A stretch of 10,038 nt of DNA, from contig RFIK01000040.1 of NCBI GenBank assembly GCA_003695605.1, positions 1 to 10,038 of the forward strand, written 5' to 3'. The position numbers and the translations under genes were made by a program. Position 1 is the first letter of the stretch, and every line of letters starts with the position of its first letter. The notes under the pieces are model-generated. The model saw nothing but the letters and a program-made list of their open reading frames with translations, was not told where the DNA came from and searched no databases. Source of the DNA: Chlorobiota bacterium (GTDB lineage: Bacteria > Bacteroidota > Ignavibacteria > Kapaibacteriales > NICIL-2). Below are positions 1-6,518 of the stretch, piece by piece.

Positions 1-1551
1 CAGCCACGGGAGCGGGACTACTTCTACGCTGGCTCGTTCATGGTCTGGTGCCTGTGGATCGGTGTCGGAACGTATGCCATCATCGAGGCGCTCTCGAAGC
101 GTCTTTCGATGCGTCTTGCAGCCGTCGGAGGAACTACGCTCGGATTGCTCGCAGTGCCGGTGAACATGGCGATCGGAGGCTGGCCGATTCATTCACGCGC
201 TGGCAACTACGTGCCGTTTGACTACTCGTACAACATTCTCCAGAGCTGCGAAAAAGATGCAATCCTTTTCACCAACGGCGATAATGACACCTTCCCACTG
301 TGGTACTTGCAGGATGTCGCCGGCATTCGGCGCGATGTACGAATTGTCAACCTGAGCTTGGGGAATACGTTGTGGTACATTGACCAGCTCAAGAACCTCG
401 AGCCGTGGGGTGCAAAGAAAGTGCCGATTTCGTTCCCCGATTCGATGCTTCGTACCGATGAAGAAAGCGACCAAGCGCTCAGCTACTCGTTCGGTCCTGC
501 TGAAACTGTCCGTGTGCCAGTAGATCGCCAGATACTTGCCCAATTCACCAGAGATACTGCGCTCATTGCCCGAGGGTACATGGAGTGGACTTTCAGCGGT
601 CAGTCCTACGGCACCGAAGGCGGCCAGCAGCTCTACTTGATTCGCGTGCAGGATAAGCTTATCCGCAACATCATCGAAACGTCACGGTTTACGCGCCCGC
701 TGTACTTTTCCGTTACGGTGGGATATCCCGGCAGCGATGTCTTCGTCGGTCTCGGCGACTACCTCCGACTTGAGGGAATGGCCTACCGCATCTGTCCAGT
801 TCCGCAACGACCGAACGCCGGTGGAGTCACAATCAACGATGCTGTCATGGAGCAATGCTTGATGAACGACATCCCCGCTGATGTTGCGTACCGTGAGCCA
901 CACTATGGGTTCAAATTCCGCAATCTGAACAATTCCGGCGTCTATTACGACGAGCCGACCCGGAATTATCTGGAGTCTTACCGCCGGCTCTTCCTCCAAT
1001 ATGCGGCATTCTTGCTCGAGCAAAAACGCGATACTAAACGCACCGTTGCTGTGCTGGATCGGATGAACACAGTGATGTCCCCCGACCAATTCCCGCTCAA
1101 CTATATTGACATGCAGAACATCGCCGAGTTCTACTGGGCGTGCGGCGCACTCGATAAAGCGCATGACTTCGCGCGAAGGATCGTCGAGCGAACAAAACAA
1201 CTCATCAATAATCCGGACTACGCCGATTACGAGCAAGGCGCTCGCAGCCCAGCGTACTCGCCCTACATCTACCTTGCTGATGCGTATGCATTGCTGGGGC
1301 GCACAACTGATGTCAAACGCACGATCGAAGCCTACAAGGCGATTCAACCCGATGACCCGCGGATTCCACTCCGACTGGAATTGATCCCAGTCTGGGAACT
1401 CCTCGGACAACGAAAGTACCAGGAGGCGCTCAGCATGCTCGAACAGTTGAAGGCACGATACGAAGGGCAAAACAACTACCTTCCCGCTTCAGAACTGCGG
1501 CGACTGATCCTCGATGTTCAACTCCTGATGGGCTCCAACGGAACCACGTAG
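1..1551 (+). CDS. DUF2723 (GT117, TMEM260-like) membrane glycosyltransferase, C-terminal part; 5' end outside window
   Basis: The reading frame is open from base 1, so the true start lies upstream; the ATG at 40 is internal. The first residues, QPRERDYFYAGSF, match the conserved stretch between late membrane helices of DUF2723 proteins. Two hydrophobic segments follow at about codons 13-32 and 39-62. After them comes the family's conserved soluble block: PFDYSYNIL, LFTNGDNDTFPLWYLQ and VRIVNLSLGNTLWYI. The last 200 or so residues are helical and TPR-like, as expected for this family. DUF2723 proteins are GT-C-type integral membrane glycosyltransferases; the eukaryotic relative TMEM260 is a protein O-mannosyltransferase. 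I infer that this protein transfers a sugar from a polyprenyl-phosphate donor to exported proteins. The catalytic N-terminal region is outside the window. The stop is one base before the start of the GT2 gene, so the two are probably co-transcribed and translationally coupled. Family assignment is strong; substrate is unknown. Confidence 0.88.
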   Translation, partial: QPRERDYFYAGSFMVWCLWIGVGTYAIIEALSKRLSMRLAAVGGTTLGLLAVPVNMAIGGWPIHSRAGNYVPFDYSYNILQSCEKDAILFTNGDNDTFPLWYLQDVAGIRRDVRIVNLSLGNTLWYIDQLKNLEPWGAKKVPISFPDSMLRTDEESDQALSYSFGPAETVRVPVDRQILAQFTRDTALIARGYMEWTFSGQSYGTEGGQQLYLIRVQDKLIRNIIETSRFTRPLYFSVTVGYPGSDVFVGLGDYLRLEGMAYRICPVPQRPNAGGVTINDAVMEQCLMNDIPADVAYREPHYGFKFRNLNNSGVYYDEPTRNYLESYRRLFLQYAAFLLEQKRDTKRTVAVLDRMNTVMSPDQFPLNYIDMQNIAEFYWACGALDKAHDFARRIVERTKQLINNPDYADYEQGARSPAYSPYIYLADAYALLGRTTDVKRTIEAYKAIQPDDPRIPLRLELIPVWELLGQRKYQEALSMLEQLKARYEGQNNYLPASELRRLILDVQLLMGSNGTT

Positions 1552-1552
1552 C

Positions 1553-2308
1553 GTGAACGAGCAAGCACAAGCACCAGAGCTCTCGCTGGTCATTCCTGCC
1601 TACAATGAAGAAGAACGTATCGCTGGCACGCTCGAAAAAGTATTGGCCTACCTGGGCACGATGCCGTGTACCTGGGAACTCATCGTTGTGGACGATGGGT
1701 CGAGCGACCGGACCAGCGCGGTCGCCAGCTCCATTGCTCCACACGTTCAGGTACTTTCGATGCCGCGCAATTGCGGGAAGGGTGCCGCAGTTCGAACCGG
1801 AATGCTCGCAGCGCGTGGCCGCTTCCGCGTCTTCACCGATGCGGACCTATCTACGCCGATCGAAGAGTTGGGAAAAATGCGTGCTGCATTCGACAGTGGC
1901 GCAGATGTTGTCATTGGCAGTCGGCGACTTCAACCGGGCTTGATCAGGAAACATCAACCGTGGTATCGTGAGCTCATCGGAATCGCTGGCAATAAACTCG
2001 TCCAAGTACTGCTCTTGCCAGGGTTCGAGGATACACAGTGCGGCTTCAAAGGCTGCACTGCACATGCAGCAGTGGAGATTTTCTCCCGTGCGGTCATTGA
2101 TGGGTTCGCGTTTGATATCGAGATGCTCTACGTGGCGCTCCTGCTTGGCTTTCGGATCGAGCAAATCCCCGTTGAATGGTATAACGACGAGCGTTCACGC
2201 GTCCGTGCTGTGCGCGATACGCTCCGCACCCTTGCAGAAGTATTCGCTATTCGTCGCCGGCATCGTGGAGAGTCTCATTCAACTGTCACGCGCACTTTGT
2301 ACCGTTGA
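1553..2308 (+). CDS. GT2 glycosyltransferase, polyprenyl/dolichyl-phosphate hexose synthase type
   Basis: This 251-residue GT-A enzyme starts at a GTG one base after the previous stop; a weak GGA lies about ten bases upstream. Motifs appear in the order expected for ALG5-like dolichyl-phosphate beta-glucosyltransferases: LSLVIPAYNEE (10-20), VVDDGS (45-50, nucleotide binding), FTDADLSTP (94-102, the metal-binding DxD), VIGSRR (120-125) and DTQCGFKG (160-167). There is no C-terminal pair of membrane helices of the DPM1-extended or GtrB kind, so it is probably a peripheral protein on the cytoplasmic face. The family transfers glucose or mannose from a nucleotide sugar to a polyprenyl phosphate, giving a donor for GT-C enzymes. 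Its position directly behind a DUF2723 gene suggests that it supplies that enzyme. The last 34 bases overlap the end of the opposite-strand gene. Glucose versus mannose cannot be decided from the sequence. Confidence 0.88.
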   Translation: MNEQAQAPELSLVIPAYNEEERIAGTLEKVLAYLGTMPCTWELIVVDDGSSDRTSAVASSIAPHVQVLSMPRNCGKGAAVRTGMLAARGRFRVFTDADLSTPIEELGKMRAAFDSGADVVIGSRRLQPGLIRKHQPWYRELIGIAGNKLVQVLLLPGFEDTQCGFKGCTAHAAVEIFSRAVIDGFAFDIEMLYVALLLGFRIEQIPVEWYNDERSRVRAVRDTLRTLAEVFAIRRRHRGESHSTVTRTLYR

Positions 2309-3897
2309 GCGATCGAGCGTGCAGCAGCCTCTGCGTCTTGGTGTGTGGCATATCCCCAGAGTTTGACGCGGAACGCAGGACGTTGCTCGATAATCACCTC
2401 CTCGATATACGCGTTGAAGCCGCGTTCCTGCCAGCGCTGCTGCTCAGCGAGCGCATCAGTTTCGCTCCAAAAGTAAGCAACAACCAACTCGTAGGGGAGA
2501 AGCCGTGGATCAAGCCACCGGAACTCGACGCGGCGATTGAGCATGTGCTCTGCTGCTGTGCTCGCAACGGGGTAGATCGGAACCAGGTCGCCCACTGCAC
2601 GGAGACGTAGCTGCGCAGGAAGCACCCCTCGCGTGCGGAGCGCTTGTGCGACTGCACGCACGCGGTCAGCAGCAAGTTGGCGCTCAGCGTCGCGTTTTCC
2701 CTCCTGATAGGCGTGTCCAATGAGCTCGATTGGTTGCGACGGATTTTCTCGGAGTACCGCTGCAAGCGCATCGAGAAGCGGAAGGTAGAGTGAATCTATC
2801 GTGCTGGATTCGGATGCAAAGAGCGCGATAACTTGTCGCAGTGGCGTTGCAGCGCTTGCTGGTGGTGTAACAAGCCAATCGCCAAGCAGCGAATCTCCAC
2901 CGCGTGCAACTATCCCAACAGTGCAGCCAGATTCCAAACGAGCAGCAACGTCCGCGGGGATAGCTGCAGCACCACGACTGGAGAACTTGTACGATCGGAC
3001 GATCTCCTCGAGAGCATCCTCGAGCAATTGGCTCTGACCGAGCGAGGATACACGGTAGCATTTGCCACCAGTGTGGGTTGCAACAAACTCCCACGGTGCA
3101 GCTTCCGCTCGATTGCCAAGCACAATACACCAAATCGCAGTACCAGCTGTGCGCGCGTGTTCGACGACATCACTCGGCAGGACGTCGAGCATACCGTAGT
3201 CATCGCTCCCTGTGATGATGATGAGCGTTCGCGGCTTGAGGGTGTGCAGGATCCACAGGCAGGCATACGCAATGCGGCTGATCCCACGACCGGAGAATGT
3301 GTCGGTGGTGATTGGATAGCTTGATAGCGCATGCGAGGGTGTCATCGGCGTAATAAGCACTGGAGAAGTACGTGCAGCGACGATTGCGACCGTATCGCTT
3401 GAATCCAGGTGGGGAGCCAGACGTGCAAGTGCTACTGCAATCTGCGTGCTGTATTGCTCTGTCGCAATCGAGCCGTCAACACACAGGACAAGCCGGAGAC
3501 GTTCAATGCCACTGGAAACTTCGGGGGTGAGCGGCGCAAGAAATGGGGGCGCATCTGGATGCGCGCTCAGTTCGAGGCTGAATTCGAGATCTTTCGATGG
3601 CGGATTGAGCAGAATGTTGCCTGCTGTATCACCTACAGTATAGCGCACGCGGACGGTCGTATCCTTGCCAAAGGGCAGCTCCACTCCCACCAAGTGTAGC
3701 TTCCGAGCTGAGGCCGATGCATCGGCTGTCGGTTTCGGTGATGACCAAGGGGCCGATACGAGCGCGTGAGGTTGAATGGTGGCCTCCCATCGCAGCGGAA
3801 TACTCGCCACCGCGACGGCCTGCCCAGTGAAGATTTGCACAGCAGCTAGAACGCAGCATAGCAACACGCCTGGAAGAGCACGTACCCCGCACCACAT
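2275..3897 (-). CDS. Secreted VWA-like / OmpA-like / SPOR-like multidomain envelope protein
   Basis: This is a 540-residue protein with ATG at 3897-3895; AGAGG about eight bases upstream supports the start. A signal peptide covers about residues 1-31 with a plausible AVA|S cleavage site. Residues 33-130 form a beta-rich region of unknown family. A von Willebrand A-like domain spans about 133-300: LRLVLCVDGS carries the MIDAS Asp141 and Ser143, but the expected second Ser is Ala145, and LIIITGSDD (225-233) is a core strand. An OmpA-like domain spans about 355-461, with IGHAYQEG, LAADRVRAV and NRRVEFRW. Its GHTD motif reads GHAY, so the Asp that contacts diaminopimelate in peptidoglycan-binding members is replaced by Tyr397; Arg412 is kept. 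Residues 468-539 resemble a SPOR repeat (YELVVAYFWS, then AFRVKLWGY). Likely periplasmic or outer-membrane associated; exact function unknown. It diverges from fliL. Confidence 0.8.
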   Translation of the reverse strand: MWCGVRALPGVLLCCVLAAVQIFTGQAVAVASIPLRWEATIQPHALVSAPWSSPKPTADASASARKLHLVGVELPFGKDTTVRVRYTVGDTAGNILLNPPSKDLEFSLELSAHPDAPPFLAPLTPEVSSGIERLRLVLCVDGSIATEQYSTQIAVALARLAPHLDSSDTVAIVAARTSPVLITPMTPSHALSSYPITTDTFSGRGISRIAYACLWILHTLKPRTLIIITGSDDYGMLDVLPSDVVEHARTAGTAIWCIVLGNRAEAAPWEFVATHTGGKCYRVSSLGQSQLLEDALEEIVRSYKFSSRGAAAIPADVAARLESGCTVGIVARGGDSLLGDWLVTPPASAATPLRQVIALFASESSTIDSLYLPLLDALAAVLRENPSQPIELIGHAYQEGKRDAERQLAADRVRAVAQALRTRGVLPAQLRLRAVGDLVPIYPVASTAAEHMLNRRVEFRWLDPRLLPYELVVAYFWSETDALAEQQRWQERGFNAYIEEVIIEQRPAFRVKLWGYATHQDAEAAARSIAQRYKVRVTVE

Positions 3898-3925
3898 CGT
3901 CTTGACCTCTATCGTATCACGCGAA

Positions 3926-3933
3926 CAAATTTA
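3926..3933 (-). promoter_or_regulatory. Bacteroidota-type -7 element (TAAATTTG) for the VWA/OmpA gene
   Basis: The minus strand reads TAAATTTG, an exact match to TAnnTTTG. There are 28 bases between it and the ATG, leaving a leader of roughly 20 bases. No TTTG is visible at the -33 position. Support comes mainly from three other intergenic matches with nearly the same spacing. Confidence 0.4.
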
Positions 3934-3937
3934 CTGC

Positions 3938-4011
3938 CTCACCGTTTGCAGGGTGGGGGGAAGCCTCCTGCAACAGTTTTTCGCTCCAGTGCCGATACTC
4001 ACCGTTGGCAG
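3938..4011 (+). repeat. Pair of 14-base direct repeats, 60 bases apart, upstream of fliL
   Basis: CTCACCGTTTGCAG (3938-3951) and CTCACCGTTGGCAG (3998-4011) match at 13 of 14 positions. The second copy ends three bases before the sigma-54-like TGGCACG. The first overlaps the left arm of the hairpin. They could be binding sites for an activator, but two copies alone do not prove this. Confidence 0.3.
3946..3981 (+). terminator. Terminator-like hairpin upstream of fliL
   Basis: A perfect 7-base inverted repeat, TTGCAGG (3946-3952) and CCTGCAA (3967-3973), can extend inward by a G-U pair and, past a bulge, by GG/CC. It is followed three bases later by TTTTT (3977-3981). The T-run is only on the plus-strand side, so it would stop plus-strand transcripts. 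No plus-strand gene lies just upstream, so its use would be to insulate fliL from read-through antisense to the VWA/OmpA gene. Alternatively it is an attenuator if a promoter exists farther upstream. Confidence 0.35.
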
Positions 4012-4012
4012 T

Positions 4013-4028
4013 TTGGCACGTTTTTTAC
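4013..4028 (+). promoter_or_regulatory. Candidate sigma-54-type promoter for fliLMN
   Basis: TTGGCACG (4013-4020), four T residues, then TTAC (4025-4028) has the spacing of the sigma-54 consensus TTGGCACG-N4-TTGC. The -24 half is perfect. The -12 half has A in place of the usually conserved G, which is a significant weakness. Predicted transcription start is near 4040, giving a leader of about 20 bases. No TAnnTTTG element is present at the usual distance from this gene. Confidence 0.35.
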
Positions 4029-4062
4029 GTACCATCGTTGGTGGATAACGGAGCATACTCTC

Positions 4063-4620
4063 ATGGCTGAGGTAGAACAAGAACAGCTTGTCGCGGAGGA
4101 TCCGCCGAAGAAGGGCATCCGTTTACCGGTGCTCATTGGCATTATCTTGGGCATTATCGTCGTGCAGGCGGGCATTGTCCTTGCTGCGTTGAAAATTTTC
4201 GCACCGTCGGGGGATAGTAAACCTGCCGCACCGACGGAGCAGCATGCGTCCGCACAGGATTCGACCGAGGAGGAAGAGGAAACTGGACCGGTGCTTGTCC
4301 AAAAGGTCGAGGGAATCGTTACGCCGAAAAGTGATCTGTTCATCAATCCACGTGGCTCAGCATCGCACATCGTTGTGTTGTCAGTTGGTATCGAAGTATC
4401 GCCAGCCGAGAAAGCGAAGGAAGTCGAGGAAAAGCTCATGGTTCCGATCCAAGACCGAGTCATCGCACGTGTCTCGAGCTATACGCTCGAAGAGTTGCAG
4501 GACCTCAAACTCCGTGACTCGCTGCGGACGATTCTTCGCAATGACCTCAAGCCGTACTTCAACGCTCTCGAAGGTGTCAAGATTCGGAACGTCTATTTCC
4601 CGAAGTTCGTCATCCAGTAA
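4063..4620 (+). CDS. fliL: Flagellar basal body-associated protein FliL
   Basis: FliL is a single-pass inner-membrane protein that surrounds or supports the stator units of the flagellar motor. This 185-residue protein has a short cytoplasmic N-terminus with KKGIR before the membrane helix (about 21-43), then a low-complexity acidic linker (TEEEEET, 68-74), and a periplasmic domain from about 77. That domain carries the family's fold signals: INPRGSASHIVVLSVGIEV, a coiled helical part, RDSLRTIL and a final VYFPKFVIQ, which resembles the usual C-terminal YFTEFVIQ. ATG at 4063 is preferred over the upstream in-frame TTG at 3946, because GGAG sits at 4050-4053 and the extra residues would be coded by the hairpin and promoter region. 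It is eight bases upstream of fliM, first in a fliL-fliM-fliN operon. Confidence 0.9.
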   Translation: MAEVEQEQLVAEDPPKKGIRLPVLIGIILGIIVVQAGIVLAALKIFAPSGDSKPAAPTEQHASAQDSTEEEEETGPVLVQKVEGIVTPKSDLFINPRGSASHIVVLSVGIEVSPAEKAKEVEEKLMVPIQDRVIARVSSYTLEELQDLKLRDSLRTILRNDLKPYFNALEGVKIRNVYFPKFVIQ

Positions 4621-4628
4621 CAGGTGCG

Positions 4629-5621
4629 ATGCCTGAGTTTCTGACGCAAGAGGAAATTGATAGCCTACTGCAAGCAGCGCAGCACGAAGCACTCGGCGCT
4701 GACCAGCGGATGCGACAGGACGTCGTTAGCTACGACTTCCGTCGTCCGAACCGCATTTCGAAAAATCAACTCCGCTCGATCCAGAATCTCCACGAAACAT
4801 TCGCAGAAACACTCAGCTACTATTTTGTTTCGAAGCTGCAAACGGTAGCGACGGTGAACGTAACCTCGGTTGATCAGCTGTTCTACTCGGAGTATATCCT
4901 CTCGGTCACCAATCCAAACTGCCTCTACGTGTTCGACATTGAAGGTGCCGACGGCGCAGGAGTCTTAGAGATTAGCCCACCGCTGGCGCTGACGCTCATC
5001 GAACGATTGCTCGGTGGGACAGCCGAACAGCCGCGGAAGCCTCGCTCGATAACACCGATCGAGCAAGCAGTGCTGCGCGGGGTCGTTGAGCATATTCTTG
5101 CCGATCTGTCCGGTGCATGGCGTTCGGTAACCGACTGTACGTTCCGCTATAACCGATTCGAAAGCGAGCCAGACTTTGTGCAGATAGCCCCTGCATCGGA
5201 AATTGTGCTCGTTGTATCGTTCGATGTCAGTGTCGGATTGAATGCATTCGTGATGAACATTTGCTATCCGACGTTTGCACTCGAGGAAGTGATCACCCGG
5301 CTCAATACTGAGACACTGGCAAATCGGTACGTTGGCCGACGCCGTGAGCAGGAAAGTGCTCCCATCCTTCAGCAACACTTGAGTGTACTTGAGCTGCCGC
5401 TTGTTGCTGAACTTGGGAGGGCAACGATTACGGTGCGGGAACTGCTCGAGCTTGACGTCGGTGATGTTCTCAAACTCGATACACCGATTACAGGTGAACT
5501 GGTGGTTTCACTCGACGGCAAACCACGCTTTGCTGCACGTCCCGGCAAAGTCGAGGATAAAAAAGCGATCCGCATTACACGCGTGCTGGGCGTCGAAGAC
5601 ATCTTGATCCACGGTCAGTAA
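4629..5621 (+). CDS. fliM: Flagellar motor switch protein FliM
   Basis: FliM forms the middle of the C-ring and receives CheY-phosphate, setting the direction of rotation. At 330 residues it has normal length. The N-terminus, FLTQEEIDSLLQAA (4-17), is the CheY-binding peptide. YDFRRPNRISKNQLRSIQ (35-52) and LHETFAETLSYYF follow, leading into the CheC-like middle domain (about 40-235), where SPPLALTLIERLLGG (116-130) and the PIEQAVL helix are typical. The C-terminal SpoA domain (about 253-322) binds FliN and includes ELGRATITVRELLELDVGD and the GKPRFAARPG turn. AGGTG at 4622-4626 supports the ATG at 4629. It follows fliL by eight bases and precedes fliN by 19 bases. No chemotaxis gene is in the window. 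Confidence 0.95.
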   Translation: MPEFLTQEEIDSLLQAAQHEALGADQRMRQDVVSYDFRRPNRISKNQLRSIQNLHETFAETLSYYFVSKLQTVATVNVTSVDQLFYSEYILSVTNPNCLYVFDIEGADGAGVLEISPPLALTLIERLLGGTAEQPRKPRSITPIEQAVLRGVVEHILADLSGAWRSVTDCTFRYNRFESEPDFVQIAPASEIVLVVSFDVSVGLNAFVMNICYPTFALEEVITRLNTETLANRYVGRRREQESAPILQQHLSVLELPLVAELGRATITVRELLELDVGDVLKLDTPITGELVVSLDGKPRFAARPGKVEDKKAIRITRVLGVEDILIHGQ

Positions 5622-5640
5622 CACAACTTGGACATACGCC

Positions 5641-6054
5641 ATGGCAATGTCGCAGGAAGATATTGATGCGCTCCTCAAGGCACAAGCTGCTGGTGAGCAG
5701 CATGCAACGAGCGATGAGAAAGTCGCGGTCGCCGAACCCGCATTTCAAGAAATTGAGCCATCAGCAAGTAACCAGGAGGGCCAAGGGCTCAATCCAAAAC
5801 TGGATTTGCTCTACGATCTGCAGCTGGTGCTTTCCATCGAGCTTGGTCGCACAACGATGATGATCCGCGACATCCTCCGGCTGGGGAGAGGTTCTGTCGT
5901 CGAGTTCGATAAACTCGTCAGTGAGCCGGTAGATGTTCTCGTCAACGGACGGAAGATTGCCGAAGGGGAAGTCGTCGTCATTGACAAGCACTTCGGGATT
6001 CGCATTACGTCGCTGGTTGATCCGAGCGCTCGACTACGATCGCTTCGCCGGTAG
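5641..6054 (+). CDS. fliN: Flagellar motor switch protein FliN
   Basis: FliN makes the lower part of the C-ring and interacts with FliM and the export ATPase regulator FliH. This 137-residue protein has one SpoA domain at about residues 58-127: LVLSIELGRTTMMIRDILRL, GSVVEFDKLVSEPVDVLVNG, and VVVIDKHFGIRIT. The start at 5641 is favoured over ATG 5647 because GGA at 5630-5632 is correctly spaced. The N-terminus, MAMSQEDIDALLKAQ, closely resembles the FliM CheY-binding peptide rather than the E. coli FliN leader; FliY-type proteins also carry such a peptide. A variable acidic linker (about 18-55) joins it to the SpoA domain. The usual continuation fliO-fliP-fliQ-fliR is absent; panD follows after 77 bases with its own predicted promoter. 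Confidence 0.93.
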   Translation: MAMSQEDIDALLKAQAAGEQHATSDEKVAVAEPAFQEIEPSASNQEGQGLNPKLDLLYDLQLVLSIELGRTTMMIRDILRLGRGSVVEFDKLVSEPVDVLVNGRKIAEGEVVVIDKHFGIRITSLVDPSARLRSLRR

Positions 6055-6073
6055 AACCGCAATAGAGCCGCTG

Positions 6074-6103
6074 GTTGCTCGTTTGCATCAGTGTGTAACT
6101 TTG
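6074..6103 (+). promoter_or_regulatory. Bacteroidota-type promoter for the panD operon
   Basis: TAACTTTG (6096-6103) matches TAnnTTTG exactly. GTTG (6074-6077), one mismatch from TTTG, lies 18 bases upstream, near the -33 spacing. There are 28 bases between the element and the panD ATG. The predicted start of transcription is near 6110. This is the best of the four candidates because it has a possible -33 partner. Confidence 0.45.
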
Positions 6104-6113
6104 CAACCGGTTG
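6104..6113. promoter_or_regulatory. Perfect 10-base palindrome CAACCGGTTG at the predicted panD start site
   Basis: CAACCGGTTG is a perfect palindrome that begins directly after the -7 element and covers the predicted transcription start. An upstream GGTTGC (6073-6078) could instead pair with GCAACC (6103-6108), giving a 6-base inverted repeat around the promoter. The position suits a repressor operator. No regulator is recognised, and a 10-base palindrome can arise by chance. Confidence 0.3.
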
Positions 6114-6131
6114 GACCACAGAGAGCGATCT

Positions 6132-6518
6132 ATGCGACGAATCATGTTCAAGTCGAAAATTCACCGCGCAACTATCACCGAAGCAAATCTCCACTACGAA
6201 GGGAGCTTGACGCTCGATAGCCTCTTGATGGAAGCTGCCGATATGCTCCCGTATGAGCAAGTTTCGGTTCTCAACATCAACAACGGTGAACGCTTCGAAA
6301 CGTATGTCATTCCTGGTGAGCGGGGAAGCGGTGTTGTTTGCCTCAATGGAGCAGCAGCGCGGAAAGGGCAAGTCGGCGACCGCGTGATCATTCTCACCTA
6401 CGCAGAAATGACCGATGAGGAGGCACACCGCCATCGTCCCACGGTCGTACTCGTGGACGATGCTAATGCAATCGTGGACATTAGCCACTCGGTGCAAGCA
6501 CACCGCTTGATCGAATGA
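6132..6518 (+). CDS. panD: Aspartate 1-decarboxylase PanD (pyruvoyl enzyme precursor)
   Basis: PanD decarboxylates L-aspartate to beta-alanine for pantothenate and CoA synthesis. It is made as a proenzyme that cleaves itself between Gly24 and Ser25, turning the Ser into the pyruvoyl cofactor. Here the sequence LHYEGS puts Gly24-Ser25 at exactly the same numbers as in E. coli. Other conserved parts are MFKSKIHRATIT (5-16), NGERFETYVIPGERGSG (Tyr and Arg of the active site) and CLNGAAARKGQVGDRVIIL. The length of 128 residues is normal. ATG 6132 is chosen over the in-frame TTG at 6111 because AGAGAG (6120-6125) is well spaced and the product begins like E. coli MIRTML. It starts a tightly packed operon, ending in ATGA shared with the next gene. 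Its pathway partner panC lies about 1.6 kb downstream on the opposite strand. Confidence 0.97.
   Translation: MRRIMFKSKIHRATITEANLHYEGSLTLDSLLMEAADMLPYEQVSVLNINNGERFETYVIPGERGSGVVCLNGAAARKGQVGDRVIILTYAEMTDEEAHRHRPTVVLVDDANAIVDISHSVQAHRLIE

Noticed and set aside
682..1470. Long minus-strand open frame of 262 codons
   Set aside because: It lies opposite the strongly supported DUF2723 gene, shows no recognisable domain, and is the kind of shadow frame that arises in GC-rich coding sequence.
2468..2475. TAnnTTTG match on the minus strand, with similar ones at 6860-6867 and 9963-9970
   Set aside because: All three lie inside coding sequence without a suitable downstream gene start, so they look like chance matches.
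3946..4062. N-terminal extension of FliL from an upstream in-frame TTG
   Set aside because: The extension would be coded by the hairpin and promoter-like region; ATG 4063 has a good ribosome binding site and the expected protein start.
6111..6131. Seven-residue extension of PanD from TTG 6111
   Set aside because: ATG 6132 places the self-cleavage site at exactly Gly24-Ser25 and has a suitable ribosome binding site.
5811..6503. Minus-strand open frame of 230 codons across fliN and panD
   Set aside because: It is antisense to two well-conserved genes and the promoter region between them; its product has no family features.
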